A stretch of 56,014 nt of DNA from Propionibacterium sp. (GTDB lineage Bacteria > Actinomycetota > Actinomycetes > Propionibacteriales > Propionibacteriaceae), in contig JALHFX010000032.1 of the NCBI GenBank assembly GCA_022837595.1, positions 1-56,014 of the forward strand, read 5' to 3'. A model generated the notes under the pieces. That model searched no databases and was not told where the DNA came from. It was given only the letters and a program-made list of their open reading frames with translations. The stretch's first letter is position 1; the number at the start of each line of letters is the position of its first letter. The position numbers and the translations under genes are program-made. Below are positions 25,483 to 35,020 of this stretch, in pieces.

Positions 25483-28400
25483 TGACTACCACTGCAACTG
25501 ACGCGAAGATTCCTGCGCCTCACCCGAATATGCTAGGCGCCGAGGATCCGGTCGCCAATCTCGATCGCGACCAGCCGGAAGCCGAGCCCACCGAGGTCCG
25601 CGCGATCGTCGACGGCAACACAGCCGCAGCTGATGTTGCCTTCCGGGTCAACGAGCTTTGTTCGATCTATCCGATCACCCCCAGCTCCCCGATGGCCGAG
25701 CTTGCGGACGAGTGGGCGGCCTTTGATCGTCCGAATATCTGGGGTCAAATACCCTCGGTCATCGAGATGCAGTCCGAAGGTGGGGCCGCAGGCGCGATGC
25801 ACGGTGCGCTGCAGGCAGGCGCGATGTCGACGACGTTCACCGCCTCGCAGGGCCTACTGCTGATGATCCCGAATATGTTCAAGATCGCCGGCGAACTGAC
25901 CAGCACGGTCATGCACGTCGCCGCACGGTCACTGGCTGCCCAGGGATTGTCGATCTTCGGCGATCACCAGGACGTCATGGCTGCCCGTCAGACCGGCTGG
26001 GCGATGCTCGCCTCAAGTTCGGTACAGGAATGCCACGACAACGCACTCATTGCACAGAACGCCACCTTGCACTCGCGAGTGCCGTTTATGCACTTCTTCG
26101 ATGGCTTCCGCACCAGCCATGAACTGAACACCTGCCTGATGCTCAACGATGACGTTCTGCGGGCAATGATCCCTGACGAGTTGGTGCGCGAGCACCGCCG
26201 TCGTGCGCTCAGCCCCGAGCACCCGTTCATCCGCGGCACCGCGCAGAATCCGGACGTCTACTTCCAGGGTCGCGAATCATCCAACTCGTTCTACCTGGCC
26301 ACACCGGATATCGTGCAGCGAGCAATGGACCAGTTCGCCGAGTTAACCGGGCGTCAATATCACTTGGTCGACTACATCGGCGCTCCGGACGCCGATCGAG
26401 TTGCGATCGTTATGGGGTCGGGCGCAGAGGTTGTGCAGCAGGCGGTCGAGTACTTGAATTCCGCAGGGCAGAAGACCGGTGTGCTCATTATCCGCCTCTA
26501 CCGTCCGTTCCCCACCGAGCAGATCCTCGCAGCGATCCCCGAAACGGTGCAGAAGATTGCAGTGCTGGACCGCACCAAGGAGCCCGGCTCAAACGGTGAA
26601 CCACTCTTCCTCGATGTGACCGCAGCCTTCGCAGAAGCTGTCAGCATGGGCAAACGCGAGAAGTTGCCACGCATCATCGGTGGTCGCTACGGCCTGTCGA
26701 GCAAGGACTTCACCCCGGCGATGGCCGCGGCGGTTTTCGACGAGCTGGCCAAGGACAATCCGCGTCCCCGCTTCACCGTCGGCATCAACGACGACGTGAC
26801 CCGGCTATCGCTCGATTATGACTCGCACATCGACCTCGAGGATCCGCTCACCAAGCGCGCCGTCTTCTACGGCATGGGCTCGGACGGCACCGTCGGCGCG
26901 AACAAGAACACCATTAAGATCCTGGGTTCGGACGAAGACACCTATGCGCAGGGCTACTTCGTCTACGACTCGAAGAAGTCGGGTTCACGCACTACCAGCC
27001 ACCTGCGGTTCGGTCCGGATCCGATCAAGGCGCCGTATCTGGTGAATAAGGCGTCGTTCATCGGTTGTCACCACTGGTCGATCCTCGAACGCATCGATGT
27101 GCTCGAATTCGCACGCAAGGCCATCTACAACGAGGGCGGCGAGCGGATCGGCGGCACGACACTGCTGATCAACAGCCCCTTCGAGGCCGATCAGGTCTGG
27201 GATCATCTGCCGACTCCGATCCAGCAAAAGATCATCGACTACGACATCGCGCTCTATGCGATCAACGCCAACGAGGTTGCTCGCACTGCCGGCCTGGGCG
27301 GACGGACGAATACCGTTCTGCAGACCTGCTATTTCGCGATCTCAGGCGTTCTGCCCTCCGATGTGGCAATCGACCGCATCAAGGAGTCGATCACCAAGAC
27401 CTACTCACGCAAGTCGATGGAGATCGTCCGCAAGAACCATGTGGCTGTCGATGAGTCTGTCGCGCATCTGCACAAGATCGAGGTACCCGACGAGGTCACC
27501 AGTACTCACGGCTATCTAGCTCCAGTGCCTGCCGAAGCGCCAGACTTCGTACAAGACGTCACCGCCACGATGTTGATCGACAAGGGCGATTCACTGCCGG
27601 TCAGTAAGATGCCGGTCGATGGTTCGTTCCCCAGCGGCACTACGAAGTACGAGAAGCGCAATATCTCTGACATCATCGCGGTCTGGGATCCCGAGACTTG
27701 TATCCAGTGCGGCAACTGTTCATTCGTCTGCCCGCATGCCGTGTTGCGCGCTAAGCACTATCCAGCCGCTAGCCTCGCCGGCGCGCCAGATTCTTTCGAA
27801 TCGGCTCCGTTGGATGCGGCCGGTCTGCCCAATGCACGCTACACATTGCAGGTCTACGCCGAAGACTGCACCGGCTGTGGCCTGTGTGTGGAGGCCTGTC
27901 CGGTCTCACCGATCGGTCAGCCGCAGCGCAAGGCCATCAACTTGGCTCCGGTACTCGATCGCACCAAGCAGCGTCAAAATGTGGAGTTCTTCGAGACGAT
28001 CCCGCGGCCGAAACGTAGCCGGGTCAACTACTCCTCGGTGCGCGGTGTTCAGTTCCTGACCCCGCTCTTCGAGTTCTCGGGGGCCTGCTCGGGTTGCGGA
28101 GAGACGCCGTATCTGAAGCTGTTGACCCAGCTGTTCGGCGATCGCCTGCAGATCGCCAATGCGACCGGTTGCTCGTCCATCTACGGCGGCAACCTGCCGA
28201 CCACACCGTGGGCGCAGAACGACGAGGGCCGCGGCCCGGCCTGGTCGAACTCACTCTTCGAGGACAATGCCGAGTTCGGCCTGGGTATGCGGTTGGCAGC
28301 CGATCTGCACAATGCGCTGGCCAAGCGTCGCCTGGAGGAACTACGAACCGAGATCGACGATGACGGATTGGTCGACGGGCTGCTGACAGGCCCGCAGGAG

Positions 28401-29222
28401 ACCATGCACGAACTGCGGATCCAGTACCGCCGGATGCAGGACCTCTACGCCAAGCTCGACCAGCTGGAAGGCCCGCTCGTTGAGGATCTTCGGTCGGTTG
28501 CCGACCATCTGCTGCGCCGGTCGGTTTGGATCATCGGTGGCGACGGCTGGGCATACGACATCGGTTCGGCCGGTCTGGACCATGTGCTGGCCTCGGGTCG
28601 CAATGTGAACATCTTGGTGATGGATACCGAGGTTTACTCGAACACCGGTGGTCAATCGTCGAAGTCGACGCCGCTGGGTGCGGTCGCCAAGTTCGCTACC
28701 GGCGGCAAGACCACCAACAAGAAGGATCTCGCGATGCAGGCGGTCGCCTACGGTCACGTCTATGTGGCCCGGGTGGCGATGGGGGCCGATCCGCAGCAGA
28801 CGTTGAAGGCATTCCGCGAGGCGGAGGCCTACGACGGCCCGAGTCTGATCATCGCCTACAGCCACTGCATCAGCCACGGCATCGATATGCGCAAGGGTCT
28901 TGAGCAGCAGTACAAGGCAGTGGCCTGCGGCCACTGGCCGCTGATACGGTTCAACCCGGTGCTGCGCGATGAGGGCAAGAACCCATTCCTGCTCGACTCG
29001 CCTCGCCCGCGGATCACACTGGAGGACTACCGGGAAGGCGAACTGCGCTTCAAGATGCTGACCCGCTCCAACCCGGTGGAGGCCGCGCGTTTACTCGAGA
29101 TCGGTCAGGACCATGTGCTGCGCCGCTACGCCGAGTACGAACAGCTGGCCAGTCGTCCGGCGGAAATGTTCAGCGCGGACGCCCGCGTGAAGTCCGCGGT
29201 TTCGTCGAACAGGGAGGCCTGA
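25482..29222 (+). CDS. nifJ: Pyruvate:ferredoxin (flavodoxin) oxidoreductase
   Basis: A 1246-residue single-chain enzyme that oxidises pyruvate with CoA to acetyl-CoA and CO2, reducing ferredoxin. Domain I holds YPITPSSPMAE; the transketolase-like second part includes GRYGLSSKDFTP. Two 4Fe-4S motifs lie at about 740 (CIQCGNCSFVCP) and 796 (CTGCGLCVEACP). The thiamine diphosphate domain begins near 868 (CSGCGETPYLKLL) and has GDGWAYDIGSAGLDH and YSNTGGQSSKSTPLG. The ATG is inside the preceding stop; the frame runs 13 codons further up but that would overlap the ferredoxin domain. Oxygen-sensitive in most organisms. Confidence 0.97.
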   Translation: MTTTATDAKIPAPHPNMLGAEDPVANLDRDQPEAEPTEVRAIVDGNTAAADVAFRVNELCSIYPITPSSPMAELADEWAAFDRPNIWGQIPSVIEMQSEGGAAGAMHGALQAGAMSTTFTASQGLLLMIPNMFKIAGELTSTVMHVAARSLAAQGLSIFGDHQDVMAARQTGWAMLASSSVQECHDNALIAQNATLHSRVPFMHFFDGFRTSHELNTCLMLNDDVLRAMIPDELVREHRRRALSPEHPFIRGTAQNPDVYFQGRESSNSFYLATPDIVQRAMDQFAELTGRQYHLVDYIGAPDADRVAIVMGSGAEVVQQAVEYLNSAGQKTGVLIIRLYRPFPTEQILAAIPETVQKIAVLDRTKEPGSNGEPLFLDVTAAFAEAVSMGKREKLPRIIGGRYGLSSKDFTPAMAAAVFDELAKDNPRPRFTVGINDDVTRLSLDYDSHIDLEDPLTKRAVFYGMGSDGTVGANKNTIKILGSDEDTYAQGYFVYDSKKSGSRTTSHLRFGPDPIKAPYLVNKASFIGCHHWSILERIDVLEFARKAIYNEGGERIGGTTLLINSPFEADQVWDHLPTPIQQKIIDYDIALYAINANEVARTAGLGGRTNTVLQTCYFAISGVLPSDVAIDRIKESITKTYSRKSMEIVRKNHVAVDESVAHLHKIEVPDEVTSTHGYLAPVPAEAPDFVQDVTATMLIDKGDSLPVSKMPVDGSFPSGTTKYEKRNISDIIAVWDPETCIQCGNCSFVCPHAVLRAKHYPAASLAGAPDSFESAPLDAAGLPNARYTLQVYAEDCTGCGLCVEACPVSPIGQPQRKAINLAPVLDRTKQRQNVEFFETIPRPKRSRVNYSSVRGVQFLTPLFEFSGACSGCGETPYLKLLTQLFGDRLQIANATGCSSIYGGNLPTTPWAQNDEGRGPAWSNSLFEDNAEFGLGMRLAADLHNALAKRRLEELRTEIDDDGLVDGLLTGPQETMHELRIQYRRMQDLYAKLDQLEGPLVEDLRSVADHLLRRSVWIIGGDGWAYDIGSAGLDHVLASGRNVNILVMDTEVYSNTGGQSSKSTPLGAVAKFATGGKTTNKKDLAMQAVAYGHVYVARVAMGADPQQTLKAFREAEAYDGPSLIIAYSHCISHGIDMRKGLEQQYKAVACGHWPLIRFNPVLRDEGKNPFLLDSPRPRITLEDYREGELRFKMLTRSNPVEAARLLEIGQDHVLRRYAEYEQLASRPAEMFSADARVKSAVSSNREA

Positions 29223-29223
29223 G

Positions 29224-30372
29224 ATGGTCGAGTTCAATCCGGAGGCTCTGCAGGCAGCGATGGAGTCTGCCCGCCAGAAGTCATCAATGGGCAGCAATGT
29301 CACCGACCAGATCGCGTCTCCCGCTGCCCTACTGAGCGAGGAGAGAGCGGCCGCTCCCCGGGTCGGCGATAGCTTGCAGACAGACTATATGGGCTTATCG
29401 TTGCGTAACCCCTTGGTGGCTTCGGCCGGCCCACTGAGCCAGACGGTGGACGGCATCAAGGAACTCGCCGAGGGTGGTGTTGGAGCCATCGTGATGTACT
29501 CCCTCTTCGAGGAGCAGATCCGGCATGAAACCGCCCGTGAAGCTCGATTGCTCGATCAGGGGTCCGAGAGCTTCGCGGAGGCGCTGAATTACTTCCCCAT
29601 TGAGCCGAGCAACGAGTCCGGGCTGACTCGAACCTATTTGAAGCTGATCGAGCAAGCGGCACCGGTGATCGACGTGCCGCTGATCGCCAGCCTCAACGGC
29701 TCGACCATGGGTGAATGGTCGGACACCGCACGCAGGATGGCCGATGCCGGAGCCGCTGGCATCGAGTTGAATATCTATTACCTGCCCGGTGATCTGGTGA
29801 CCACCGGACGCGAGGTCGAAGACCGTCACGCCGAGATCGTCGTCGACGTGAAGTCGAAGGTCGATATCCCGGTCGCCGTTAAGTTGAGTCCTTATTTCTC
29901 GAGCTTCGGTGAGATGGCCCATCGGCTCGATCAGGCCGGTGCCGACGCTTTGGTGCTCTTCAACCGCTTCCTGCAGCCTGATATCGATCTCAACCAGCTC
30001 AAGGTTGTCTCCGGTTTCGACCTCTCGCGTCCGGACGAAGCGAAGCTGCCGCGTAGTTGGATCTCAGCGCTCTATGGACGTATCGATGCATCGCTTGGCG
30101 CGACTACCGGTGTGGAGACGACTCAGGATGTCGTGAAGTATCTACTTGCCGGCGCCGACGTGGTGATGACGACTGCCGCGCTGGTACGCAACGGGCCGTC
30201 CTATGCCGGCCAATTGGTCGATGGCGTGACCTCCTGGCTGCGCCGCCGTCAGCTATCGCTGGATAAGGCGCGGGGAATGCTGGCCGTGCCCTCCGATACC
30301 GATGCGACTGACTATGCGCGCGCCGGCTATGTTTCCGGCCTGGAGCGAGCCAAGCAGGTCTACTCGCGCTAA
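29224..30372 (+). CDS. Dihydroorotate dehydrogenase-like flavoprotein
   Basis: A 382-residue TIM-barrel FMN protein related to class 1 dihydroorotate dehydrogenase. Matching parts are LRNPLVASAGPLS, IASLNGSTMGEW and VAVKLSPYFSSF. In the place of the catalytic loop ELNISCPN it reads ELNIYYLPGDL, so the Cys/Ser base is missing and pyrimidine synthesis is unlikely. An N-terminal extension of about 55 residues precedes the barrel. It starts two bases after nifJ, the third gene of the operon, so it should serve pyruvate or ferredoxin metabolism. The true reaction is unknown to me. Confidence 0.8.
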   Translation: MVEFNPEALQAAMESARQKSSMGSNVTDQIASPAALLSEERAAAPRVGDSLQTDYMGLSLRNPLVASAGPLSQTVDGIKELAEGGVGAIVMYSLFEEQIRHETAREARLLDQGSESFAEALNYFPIEPSNESGLTRTYLKLIEQAAPVIDVPLIASLNGSTMGEWSDTARRMADAGAAGIELNIYYLPGDLVTTGREVEDRHAEIVVDVKSKVDIPVAVKLSPYFSSFGEMAHRLDQAGADALVLFNRFLQPDIDLNQLKVVSGFDLSRPDEAKLPRSWISALYGRIDASLGATTGVETTQDVVKYLLAGADVVMTTAALVRNGPSYAGQLVDGVTSWLRRRQLSLDKARGMLAVPSDTDATDYARAGYVSGLERAKQVYSR

Positions 30373-30410
30373 TCCTGGGTCCAGGCTAATCCTTTAGCTC
30401 TGGAAAACCT

Positions 30411-30440
30411 CAGCGGCTACCGAGTATTCGGTAGCCGCTG
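30411..30440. terminator. Hairpin between convergent operons
   Basis: CAGCGGCTACCGA, loop GTAT, then its exact reverse complement: a 13-bp perfect stem. It lies between the stop of the nifJ operon and the stop of copA, which converge. Short T-rich stretches follow on each side (AGGTTTC to the right; AGGTTTTCC reading left), so it may end transcription from both sides. The same 13-mer builds the palindrome at 186-288. Confidence 0.65.
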
Positions 30441-30462
30441 AACAGGTTTCTCGGACCCGGCC

Positions 30463-32712
30463 TCAGTGCTTGGGCTTCCACGTACGTAACCGCAGGCTGT
30501 TCGTCACGACGAAGACCGAGCTGAATGCCATCGCTGCACCAGCGAACATCGGGTTGAGATAGCCCAATGCCGCGATCGGGATCGCGCAGACGTTGTAGAT
30601 GAACGCCCAGAAGAGGTTGCCCCGAATGGTGTTCAGCGTCCGGCGCGAGAGGTTGATCGCGTCGGCGGCGAGCATCAGGTCGTGGCGCATCAAGGTCAAA
30701 TCCGACGCCGCGATCGCCGCGTCAGTGCCTGAACCCATGGAAATGCCCAGATCAGCTTGCGTGAGCGCTGCCGCATCATTCACACCATCGCCGACCATGG
30801 CGACCGGGGTCTTGCCGCCTTCCTGTAACTCGGTGACGACAGCGAACTTGTCGCCTGGCAGTACCTCGGACCGGACCCCATCGATACCAACTTGGTGGGC
30901 AACGTATTCGGCGGCGGCCTGGTTATCGCCGGTGACCATGACGGTGCGCAGTCCCAGCTTCTGTAGGGCTTTGACGGCCTCGGGGGCTGTCGGTTCGATC
31001 TTGTCGGCGACCGCAACGAGGCCGACGACGGTATCGTCCCGGGCGACCAGCACAGTGCTGGCCCCACGCTTACCTGCCTCAATGGCGGCCTGCTCAAGCT
31101 GCTCGGGAACCTCTAGTCCCAGTTTTGCCATCAAGGCGGCATTACCCGCAGCAGCTGCCCGGTCGTCGACCCTCGCCTGGATGCCTAGACCGGGAACGTT
31201 CCTGAAGTCTTCCAGTGCACCGGGTCGGCCGCTGTAAGCCTTGACGATCGCTCGAGCGATCGGGTGCTCGGAGGCAGCCTCCAAGCTCGCCGCGAGTCTG
31301 AGCAGCTCCTCACTGGTGATACCTTCGGCGGGTACGACGCTGTCCAGACTCATCTGTCCAGCGGTGATCGTGCCGGTCTTATCGAGTGCGATGACCTGAA
31401 TACGATGAGCCTCTTCGAGAGCCTCCGGTCCACGGATCAGAATGCCCAGCTGAGAGCCCCGCAATGATCCGGCCAAGAGTGCGGTCGGGGTCGCCAGGCC
31501 GAGAGCGCAGGGGCAACTGATGATCAGCACCGAGACCGCGGCGGTCACCGCAAAAGTCGCGGACTCCCCCAGCACCAGCCAAACCAGAAGTGTGATCAGC
31601 GCCAGCGCGATGACGACCGGCACGAAGACACCGGAGATCCTATCGGCCAGTGCCTGTGACTTCGATTTGCCTGTTTGGGCCAGCTCGACCAGATGCGCGA
31701 TCTGGGCGAGCTGAGTGTCTGCGCCGACCGCGGTCGCGCGGACGACCAGTCGTCCGGTCGTATTGACCGATGCTCCCACCACGGTGCTACCCGGAGCCAC
31801 GTCGACCGGCAGCGATTCACCGGTGATGACTGAGTTATCGACTGCGGAGCTTCCGCTGACCACCACGCCATCAGTGGCCACCTTCTCTCCCGGACGCACA
31901 ACGAACTCGTTGTCCACCGCCAGCTTCTCGATCGGAACGGTAACCTCCGCGCCACCGCGCAACACGGTCACGGATTTCGCACCGACTTCGGCCAACGCAC
32001 GCAACGCGGAACTAGCATCCTGGCGAGAGCGCGCCTCGATATAGCGCCCCAGCAAGATGAACGTGATGATCCCGACCGATGCCTCGAAGTAGACCGAGCT
32101 CAACTGGTGATCATGCGAGAGGTTGAACGTCCAGTGGTGGGTCATGCCGATCGCTCCGGCCTCACCGAAGATCAGCGCGAACAGAGACCATAGGTAAGCC
32201 GCGCTGGTGCCCAGACTGATCAGGGTGTCCATCGTCGCCGCACCGTGCCGCAGATTCACAAAGGCGGAACGGTGGAACGGCCAGGCGGCCCAGGTGACGA
32301 CCGGGGTGGCCAGCGCCAGGCTGACCCACTGCCAGCCCGGGAACTGCAGCGGTGGGATCATCGCCATCGCGATGACCGGCACAGCGAGGACGGCTGCGAC
32401 GATCAGCCGACGCTTGATCTCTGCCGCACGATCGCGGGGTTCGGCCTCGGGAGTCGGCAGAGCGGCATCGTACCCGGCAGCTTGCACCGTGGCGATCAGG
32501 GCATCGGCGTCTACGTCGGCAGGAGCCACCACATGAGCCTTCTCAGTGGCGTAGTTGACGCTTGCCTGCACGCCGTCGAGCTTGCCCAGCTTCTTTTCGA
32601 TCCGAGCCGCACAGGATGCACAGGTCATGCCCTGTACGTCGAGTTCGATGATCTGATTCGCCGGTGGTCTGAGTCTGGCGGGTTGGACGCTGTCTGTGGT
32701 CCCGGCTGTCAT
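30463..32712 (-). CDS. copA: Copper-exporting P1B-type ATPase
   Basis: A 749-residue membrane pump that removes Cu(I) from the cytoplasm. The N-terminal metal-binding domain has GMTCASC (Cys31, Cys34). The transport site is CPC (400-402). The phosphorylated Asp444 is in DKTGT; TGES and GDGVND are also present. Eight membrane helices fit. It overlaps copZ by ATGA and is the last gene of csoR-copZ-copA, which the copper sensor should control through the site at 33299-33317. Confidence 0.96.
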   Translation of the reverse strand: MTAGTTDSVQPARLRPPANQIIELDVQGMTCASCAARIEKKLGKLDGVQASVNYATEKAHVVAPADVDADALIATVQAAGYDAALPTPEAEPRDRAAEIKRRLIVAAVLAVPVIAMAMIPPLQFPGWQWVSLALATPVVTWAAWPFHRSAFVNLRHGAATMDTLISLGTSAAYLWSLFALIFGEAGAIGMTHHWTFNLSHDHQLSSVYFEASVGIITFILLGRYIEARSRQDASSALRALAEVGAKSVTVLRGGAEVTVPIEKLAVDNEFVVRPGEKVATDGVVVSGSSAVDNSVITGESLPVDVAPGSTVVGASVNTTGRLVVRATAVGADTQLAQIAHLVELAQTGKSKSQALADRISGVFVPVVIALALITLLVWLVLGESATFAVTAAVSVLIISCPCALGLATPTALLAGSLRGSQLGILIRGPEALEEAHRIQVIALDKTGTITAGQMSLDSVVPAEGITSEELLRLAASLEAASEHPIARAIVKAYSGRPGALEDFRNVPGLGIQARVDDRAAAAGNAALMAKLGLEVPEQLEQAAIEAGKRGASTVLVARDDTVVGLVAVADKIEPTAPEAVKALQKLGLRTVMVTGDNQAAAEYVAHQVGIDGVRSEVLPGDKFAVVTELQEGGKTPVAMVGDGVNDAAALTQADLGISMGSGTDAAIAASDLTLMRHDLMLAADAINLSRRTLNTIRGNLFWAFIYNVCAIPIAALGYLNPMFAGAAMAFSSVFVVTNSLRLRTWKPKH

Positions 32713-32918
32713 CAGGCCAGCGCCACCTTATAGTCGCCCGCTTCTGAGACCGCCTCTTCAATCTTCTCGAAGTCGATGGCCACATCGCTGCTCACCTGCA
32801 TCGGGCCTGCCTGGTCCACCTTCACCTCGGTAACACCGGGAATCGCCGAGACTTCTTCAGTGACGTGATTGACACAGTGTCCGCAGGTCATTCCGGTGAC
32901 GACGTAGTTGGTGATCAT
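32712..32918 (-). CDS. copZ: Copper chaperone CopZ
   Basis: A 68-residue heavy-metal-associated domain with the Cu(I) site GMTCGHC near residues 9-15. It carries Cu(I) to the N-terminal domain of CopA. Its stop overlaps the copA start by one base pattern (ATGA), and it lies 56 bp after csoR. An A/G-rich ribosome site precedes the ATG. Confidence 0.95.
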   Translation of the reverse strand: MITNYVVTGMTCGHCVNHVTEEVSAIPGVTEVKVDQAGPMQVSSDVAIDFEKIEEAVSEAGDYKVALA

Positions 32919-32974
32919 GTTTTGTCTTCTTTCTTTTCAGGTGATCTGATCGCGCCATGGGCGCAGGTACTACT

Positions 32975-33289
32975 TCAGGAACGGACGAGCCGGGCGATCG
33001 CTTTACTTGCCTCGTCGAGTTTCTCTTTACCAGCATCCTCGCTCTGCTTGGCGGCGTCGAGGACGCAGGAGTTCAAGTGGCCGTCGAGCAGGCCGAGCGC
33101 CACCGACTGTAGTGCGCTGCTGGCAGCCGCGATCTGGGTGAGGATATCGATGCAGTATTTCTCTTCCTCCACCATCCGGGCGATCCCGCGCACCTGCCCC
33201 TCAATGCGGCGTAACCGCGAGAGATAGGCATCCTTGTCTTCGACATAACCGTGGTGATGACCGTGCAAACTGCATTCGTCCGTACTCAC
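32975..33289 (-). CDS. csoR: Copper-sensing repressor CsoR
   Basis: A 104-residue all-helical repressor of the CsoR/RcnR family. The Cu(I) ligands are the Cys in EEEKYCIDIL, the His in LLDGHLNSC and the Cys of the same stretch: the C-H-C pattern of copper sensors. The N-terminus has a His-rich tail (HGHHHG). In the absence of copper it should bind the dyad just upstream and silence csoR-copZ-copA. Confidence 0.95.
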   Translation of the reverse strand: MSTDECSLHGHHHGYVEDKDAYLSRLRRIEGQVRGIARMVEEEKYCIDILTQIAAASSALQSVALGLLDGHLNSCVLDAAKQSEDAGKEKLDEASKAIARLVRS

Positions 33290-33298
33290 GCTTTCAAC

Positions 33299-33317
33299 GA
33301 TACCCCCTAGGGGTATC
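33299..33317. promoter_or_regulatory. CsoR operator
   Basis: GATACCCC-C-TA-GGGGTATC: a near-perfect G/C-rich dyad, 10 to 28 bp upstream of the csoR start. It has the TACCC...GGGTA form of known CsoR sites. Position and symmetry both fit control of the csoR-copZ-copA operon. Confidence 0.85.
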
Positions 33318-33358
33318 AGTCAGTCGCCGGGACCAGCCGGATCGCGATACAGCCCGGA

Positions 33359-34576
33359 TCAGATCCAACCCTTCCGGCGAAAGAGCCGCCATATCACGAA
33401 GCTGGAGACGATCATCAACAGGAACGCGTACGGATACCCCAGCCGCCAATCCAGTTCCGGCATCAATGCGAAGTTCATGCCGTAGATGCCTGTGATCATC
33501 GTCGGTGCGAAGAGGATGCCTGCCATGGCCGAGATCTTCTTCATATCATCGTTCTGCGCATTTGCGGCTTCTGCGAGACTCTTCATCTCTTCGTTCTGTT
33601 GCTGAGCGACCAACGTCGCGTTCAACGCCAGGACATCGCGCAAGGTCACTCGGAAGCCCTCGATTCGGTCCAAAGCCCGGGCAGCGTGATCTGCCACATC
33701 CCGCAGGTATGCGTGGAGCTCCTCTGCGACCTCGTGCTGACCGAAACTCTCGGCGAGGCCTGCAACGATTGCGCGAAGAGGGCGCACCGCGTCGTGGAAC
33801 TCCACGATCTCTTGGCTCAACTCGTAGATCCGCCGTGAGACACCGGGGCTGCTCATGAAGACCTGATCTTCGATCTCCGCAACATCGGTGGCGAGCCCCT
33901 CGAGAACCGGCGCGTAGCCGTCCACCACCGTGTCCAGAATGGAGTAGGCGATACCCTCTGTGCCCAGAGCGAGCATCTGCGGATCCGCCTCCATCCGACG
34001 GAAAACCACCGCTAGATCAGGCGACCGACCATGGCGCACTGTGATCACGAAGTTCTTGCCGCGAAAGATGTGTAATTCGCCGAACTCGATCTCCTCGGTC
34101 TCATCGAGATACAGGGCGGCCCGCAGTACAACGAAGATCGTGTCGCCATAGTGCTCCAGTTTGCTGCGCTGATGTGCCCGAATGGCATCTTCGACGGCCA
34201 GCTCATGTAGTCCGAAGAGATCGGCAACTTCTTGGAGGTCTTCTGGATCTGGCCGATAAAGACCCACCCAGGCCACCGCATCAGGAATCTCCTGAAGGAG
34301 GTCGAAAACCTCTGCGATCGTGTCGGGGCTAGCGACACGTTTGCCGTCCACATAGATGGCCCTGCCGGTGACTGTGCGCGGCGGTTGCTCAGGCGCGATG
34401 GGCGCCTTCTTGGCGGCGGTGGTGAAGCCATATCCGTCGCTGCGTTGAACGGGCTCACGGACGACAAACGGACGCTCACTGGTCATGCTTTTCTCAATCT
34501 GCTCCTTGGCAGCGACAGCTCCCGAAGATGTCGTCAGCCGATTACGGATGCGGGCCCCGACTCGGTTCATATTCAT
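33359..34576 (-). CDS. corA: CorA-type magnesium/cobalt transporter
   Basis: A 405-residue divalent-cation channel. The large N-terminal cytoplasmic domain (about 60-330) contains WVGLYRPDPEDLQEVADLF and VEDAIRAHQRSKLEHYGDTIF, typical of the actinobacterial branch. Two C-terminal membrane helices follow, with the selectivity motif GMN (residues 366-368) in GIYGMNFALMPELDW. The C-terminus is basic (RLFRRKGWI). The start is uncertain: ATG at 34576 gives a 30-residue extension over another ATG at 34486; the shorter form would still keep all domains. Confidence 0.93.
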   Translation of the reverse strand: MNMNRVGARIRNRLTTSSGAVAAKEQIEKSMTSERPFVVREPVQRSDGYGFTTAAKKAPIAPEQPPRTVTGRAIYVDGKRVASPDTIAEVFDLLQEIPDAVAWVGLYRPDPEDLQEVADLFGLHELAVEDAIRAHQRSKLEHYGDTIFVVLRAALYLDETEEIEFGELHIFRGKNFVITVRHGRSPDLAVVFRRMEADPQMLALGTEGIAYSILDTVVDGYAPVLEGLATDVAEIEDQVFMSSPGVSRRIYELSQEIVEFHDAVRPLRAIVAGLAESFGQHEVAEELHAYLRDVADHAARALDRIEGFRVTLRDVLALNATLVAQQQNEEMKSLAEAANAQNDDMKKISAMAGILFAPTMITGIYGMNFALMPELDWRLGYPYAFLLMIVSSFVIWRLFRRKGWI

Positions 34577-34692
34577 CGGAGGTTCGGGCAGAAACTTGGA
34601 ATCTCCTTGCTCGCGGACAACAGTGACCCCCCATCGGCAATCATCGCACCTGGCCAGGGGGAGGACAGGCGTATCTCACGTCCTCGCGAAAC

Positions 34693-34722
34693 GGTGGATA
34701 AGTCCAAGTCATCTGTGGATAG
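34693..34722. promoter_or_regulatory. Two DnaA-box-like sites upstream of the repeat
   Basis: GGTGGATAA (reverse of TTATCCACC, 34693-34701) and TGTGGATAG (reverse of CTATCCACA, 34714-34722) each differ from the TTATCCACA DnaA box by one base. They are close to five more box-like words between 34872 and 34958. No gene lies in this stretch. Confidence 0.5.
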
Positions 34723-34964
34723 CGCGCTGCGTAGTCCTTGCTTCTGCCACCTGGAGATTCACTGTTCGAAGGTGCAGACCCATGACCGCGACACGCCCGA
34801 GAACCTCAAAACGCCCCGCCCTCACGACATTCGCCCTAGTCACGCCTGGTTTGGATAGCCGATTCAGGCCGCTGTCCACTGCCCACACCCCACCTTGTCC
34901 ACTGGATCCACGGCGAGTTCCACAGCTCAAGCCGAATGTCCACAGACCCTGTGGATAACTCGGG

Positions 34965-34993
34965 TTGACAGTCGGCGACACGGCCTCTATTCT
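34965..34993 (+). promoter_or_regulatory. Promoter upstream of poxB (copied from dnaB)
   Basis: TTGACA (34965-34970), 17 bp, TATTCT (34988-34993): a near-consensus vegetative promoter. It equals the dnaB promoter at 37215-37243 in spacing and almost all bases. A perfect DnaA box ends 6 bp before the -35 element. It points toward poxB, whose ATG is about 215 bp downstream. Confidence 0.65.
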
Positions 34994-35020
34994 TCAGCGA
35001 TTTCACCTGCAGGAGACTGA

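Noticed and set aside
34690..34960. The chromosomal origin oriC itself
   Set aside because: DnaA boxes are clustered, but dnaA and dnaN are not here and no AT-rich unwinding region is seen; a control or titration site is the more careful reading.
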